Source: Bacteroidota bacterium
GTDB taxonomy: Bacteria > Bacteroidota > Bacteroidia > Bacteroidales > Paludibacteraceae
Reading direction: 5' to 3'
NCBI GenBank assembly: GCA_021779195.1
Contig: JAJYBB010000007.1
Coordinates: 54,380 to 118,379, forward strand
Length of the DNA stretch: 64,000 nt
Shown: piece after piece, positions 62,677 to 64,000 of the stretch
Layout: every line of letters starts with the position of its first letter
How positions within the stretch are numbered: the stretch's first letter is position 1
Translations under genes and position numbers: made by a program
Notes under the pieces: model-generated
What the model saw: only the letters and a program-made list of their open reading frames with translations
Database searches by the model: none
What the model was told of the DNA's origin: nothing

Positions 62677-64000
62677 TTATAAATTTATTTCCGTTACATG
62701 CAGATCGGGCATTTTAACAGCTTCGTGTGTTGCCCAGATTACCAATGGTTTATGAATCTGAATCCATTGAATTAAGAAATGAAGTATCCTGTTTTTTAAT
62801 GCAACATCAAGTCCCGAAAAAGGTTCATCAAGCATTAATATATCTGCATTGGCAGCTAAAGCTCTTGCAATACTTACCCGTTGTAGTTGACCTCCACTTA
62901 ATTGATCAGGATACTGATTTGCCTGTGCTGTTAATTCCATTTTATCGATTAAATAACCCATAATATTCGGATTTTTCAAAACCATACGCTTACTCATTCC
63001 ATATTGAATGTTTTCGGTAACTGTGAGCCATGGTAATAAACGTAAATCCTGAAAAACATAACTCATTGAATGGATATGATGCCATTTTATCATTCCATTA
63101 TCGGCTTTTTCTACTCCGGAAATCAGGCGAAGTAGCGTAGTTTTTCCTTTTCCCGAAGGTGCATTTAAAATATAAATTTCATTGGAATTCAAATGAAAAC
63201 TAAATTTTTCAAGAATGGGTTTTTCATTAAATCTTTTATATAATTCAACAATCTCAATTTCCTTTAATTTATCAATCTCAATCTCAATCATATTTGGATT
63301 TAAAGGACTTTGAAAACTTAAATTTTTATTCCATCGGGTTTTCCTGAAAAATTTTATCAAACCATCAAAAAGGGAACTGATCAGAATAGCGATAACTGTC
63401 CAAGCCATCAATTCCGATGTATTCATAAACGATTGTGCTTGTTTCATTGCCGATCCAATGCCATGAAGTGGTTGCGCAAGTACTTCGCCGATGATTATGG
63501 CTCGCCAACCAAAGCCTAATGCAGTATTCATTCCATCTAAGATTGATTTTTTAGATGCCGGTAAATAGATGCTTATCAATCGTTTGAATGATGATTTGCC
63601 GAATATTTTTGCCATTTCAATCCAACGTATATCGGTTTGCTCCAACCCTGTTAGAATGCTTTGCGTTAAAATAGGAAACATGGTGAGCAACGCAATAAAA
63701 ATGGGGAGTTGAGAAGGGGTAAACCAGAAAATAGCGATTAAAACAAACGAAATAACTGGAACTGAACGGGTGATGACTATAATTGGATGAAAAAAATGTC
63801 GCCAAAAAAGATGGAAATTTGAAATTACTGCAACAAAAAAAGCCAGAACAAAGGCAATAAAAAATCCTAAAAACCCACGTAATACAGTACTCATTACTGT
63901 AACTAAAAAGAATTTTGAGCATAAAAGTAAAAATACCTGTACCAGCAATTCCGAAAATGAAGGAAAAATATTTGGAAACCCAATGACTATGAGATCGGAA
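62677..64000 (-). CDS. Fused ABC importer: NitT/TauT-type permease joined to ATPase, 5' truncated
   Basis: The frame stays open to the window end, adding at least DLIVIGFPNIFPSFSELL upstream of the TTG at 63948, so the start is outside. The N-terminal part is a membrane permease of the SsuC/TauC type with the EAA-like loop EMAKIFGKSSFKRLISIYLP and the conserved GFGWRAIIIGEVL. A linker then leads into a complete ATPase: Walker A APSGKGKTT (first Gly replaced by Ala), Q-loop VFQDLRLLPW, signature LSGGQLQRVSIARAL, Walker B ILMLDEPFSGLD and H-loop WATHEA. Permease and ATPase are normally separate genes. The substrate (sulfonate, nitrate, thiamine precursor or similar) is unknown, and the binding protein is not in the window. 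Confidence 0.88.
   Translation of the reverse strand, partial: SDLIVIGFPNIFPSFSELLVQVFLLLCSKFFLVTVMSTVLRGFLGFFIAFVLAFFVAVISNFHLFWRHFFHPIIVITRSVPVISFVLIAIFWFTPSQLPIFIALLTMFPILTQSILTGLEQTDIRWIEMAKIFGKSSFKRLISIYLPASKKSILDGMNTALGFGWRAIIIGEVLAQPLHGIGSAMKQAQSFMNTSELMAWTVIAILISSLFDGLIKFFRKTRWNKNLSFQSPLNPNMIEIEIDKLKEIEIVELYKRFNEKPILEKFSFHLNSNEIYILNAPSGKGKTTLLRLISGVEKADNGMIKWHHIHSMSYVFQDLRLLPWLTVTENIQYGMSKRMVLKNPNIMGYLIDKMELTAQANQYPDQLSGGQLQRVSIARALAANADILMLDEPFSGLDVALKNRILHFLIQWIQIHKPLVIWATHEAVKMPDLHVTEINL

Noticed and set aside
1..64000. tRNA, rRNA, CRISPR arrays, prophage or complete insertion sequence
   Set aside because: Intergenic regions were read for these and no cloverleaf, regular repeat-spacer pattern or transposase was found; a covariance search was not possible.

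Overview
The window is AT-rich DNA from a member of the Bacteroidota, most likely an anaerobic Bacteroidales-type polysaccharide degrader (Paludibacter/Dysgonomonas-like; this placement is inference). The signs are: an alanine racemase half that ends as in the Bacteroidota MurF-Alr fusion; several C-terminal type IX secretion (T9SS) sorting domains; promoters of the Bacteroidota form TTTG-N19/20-TAnnTTTG; BspA-type leucine-rich-repeat proteins; a CarboxypepD_reg-like TonB receptor; and a DUF4494 protein. No tRNA, rRNA, CRISPR array or intact transposase was seen.

Layout. 1-11 kb is mostly housekeeping: the end of alr, a universal-stress-like protein, a TrkA-type K+ channel, a nitronate monooxygenase, a rubredoxin-like membrane protein, endonuclease III, FtsK and a cyclophilin, followed by a solitary beta-class DNA methyltransferase. 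11.2-13.7 kb is a TonB-dependent outer-membrane protein. 14.2-34.7 kb is a carbohydrate-degradation region. A minus-strand run encodes GH105, GH35, GH31, a double GH43, GH51 and GH43, preceded by a GH2. A GH16, an OmpA-like lipoprotein and a PL4 rhamnogalacturonan lyase follow, and a GH28 polygalacturonase lies at 45.5-47.1 kb beside an MFS transporter. Together these fit removal of arabinose, galactose and xylose side chains and backbone cleavage of rhamnogalacturonan I and/or arabinogalactan. There is no SusC/SusD pair and no hybrid two-component regulator in the window. Three of the enzymes (GH2, PL4, GH28) carry T9SS sorting domains instead.

35-43.3 kb holds small membrane proteins and a cluster of three surface proteins: a 1326-residue T9SS protein, a lipoprotein and a BspA-like protein. 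All three start codons are preceded by copies of one conserved leader sequence. 47.3-53.6 kb is a CzcCBA-type heavy-metal efflux operon headed by a small unknown protein. 53.8-64 kb returns to housekeeping: TilS, nitroreductase, FolC, peptide deformylase, YqgF, a divergent membrane pyrophosphatase, DUF4494 and a YggS-type PLP protein. The last gene is a fused permease-ATPase ABC transporter cut by the window end.

Two patterns go beyond ordinary genes. One is a dispersed, MITE-like intergenic repeat of about 110-145 bp in six copies; two copies run into the 3' ends of genes. The other is the shared leader in front of the three surface-protein genes, conserved as nucleic acid and not as protein. 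All calls come from reading the sequence; no database search was run.
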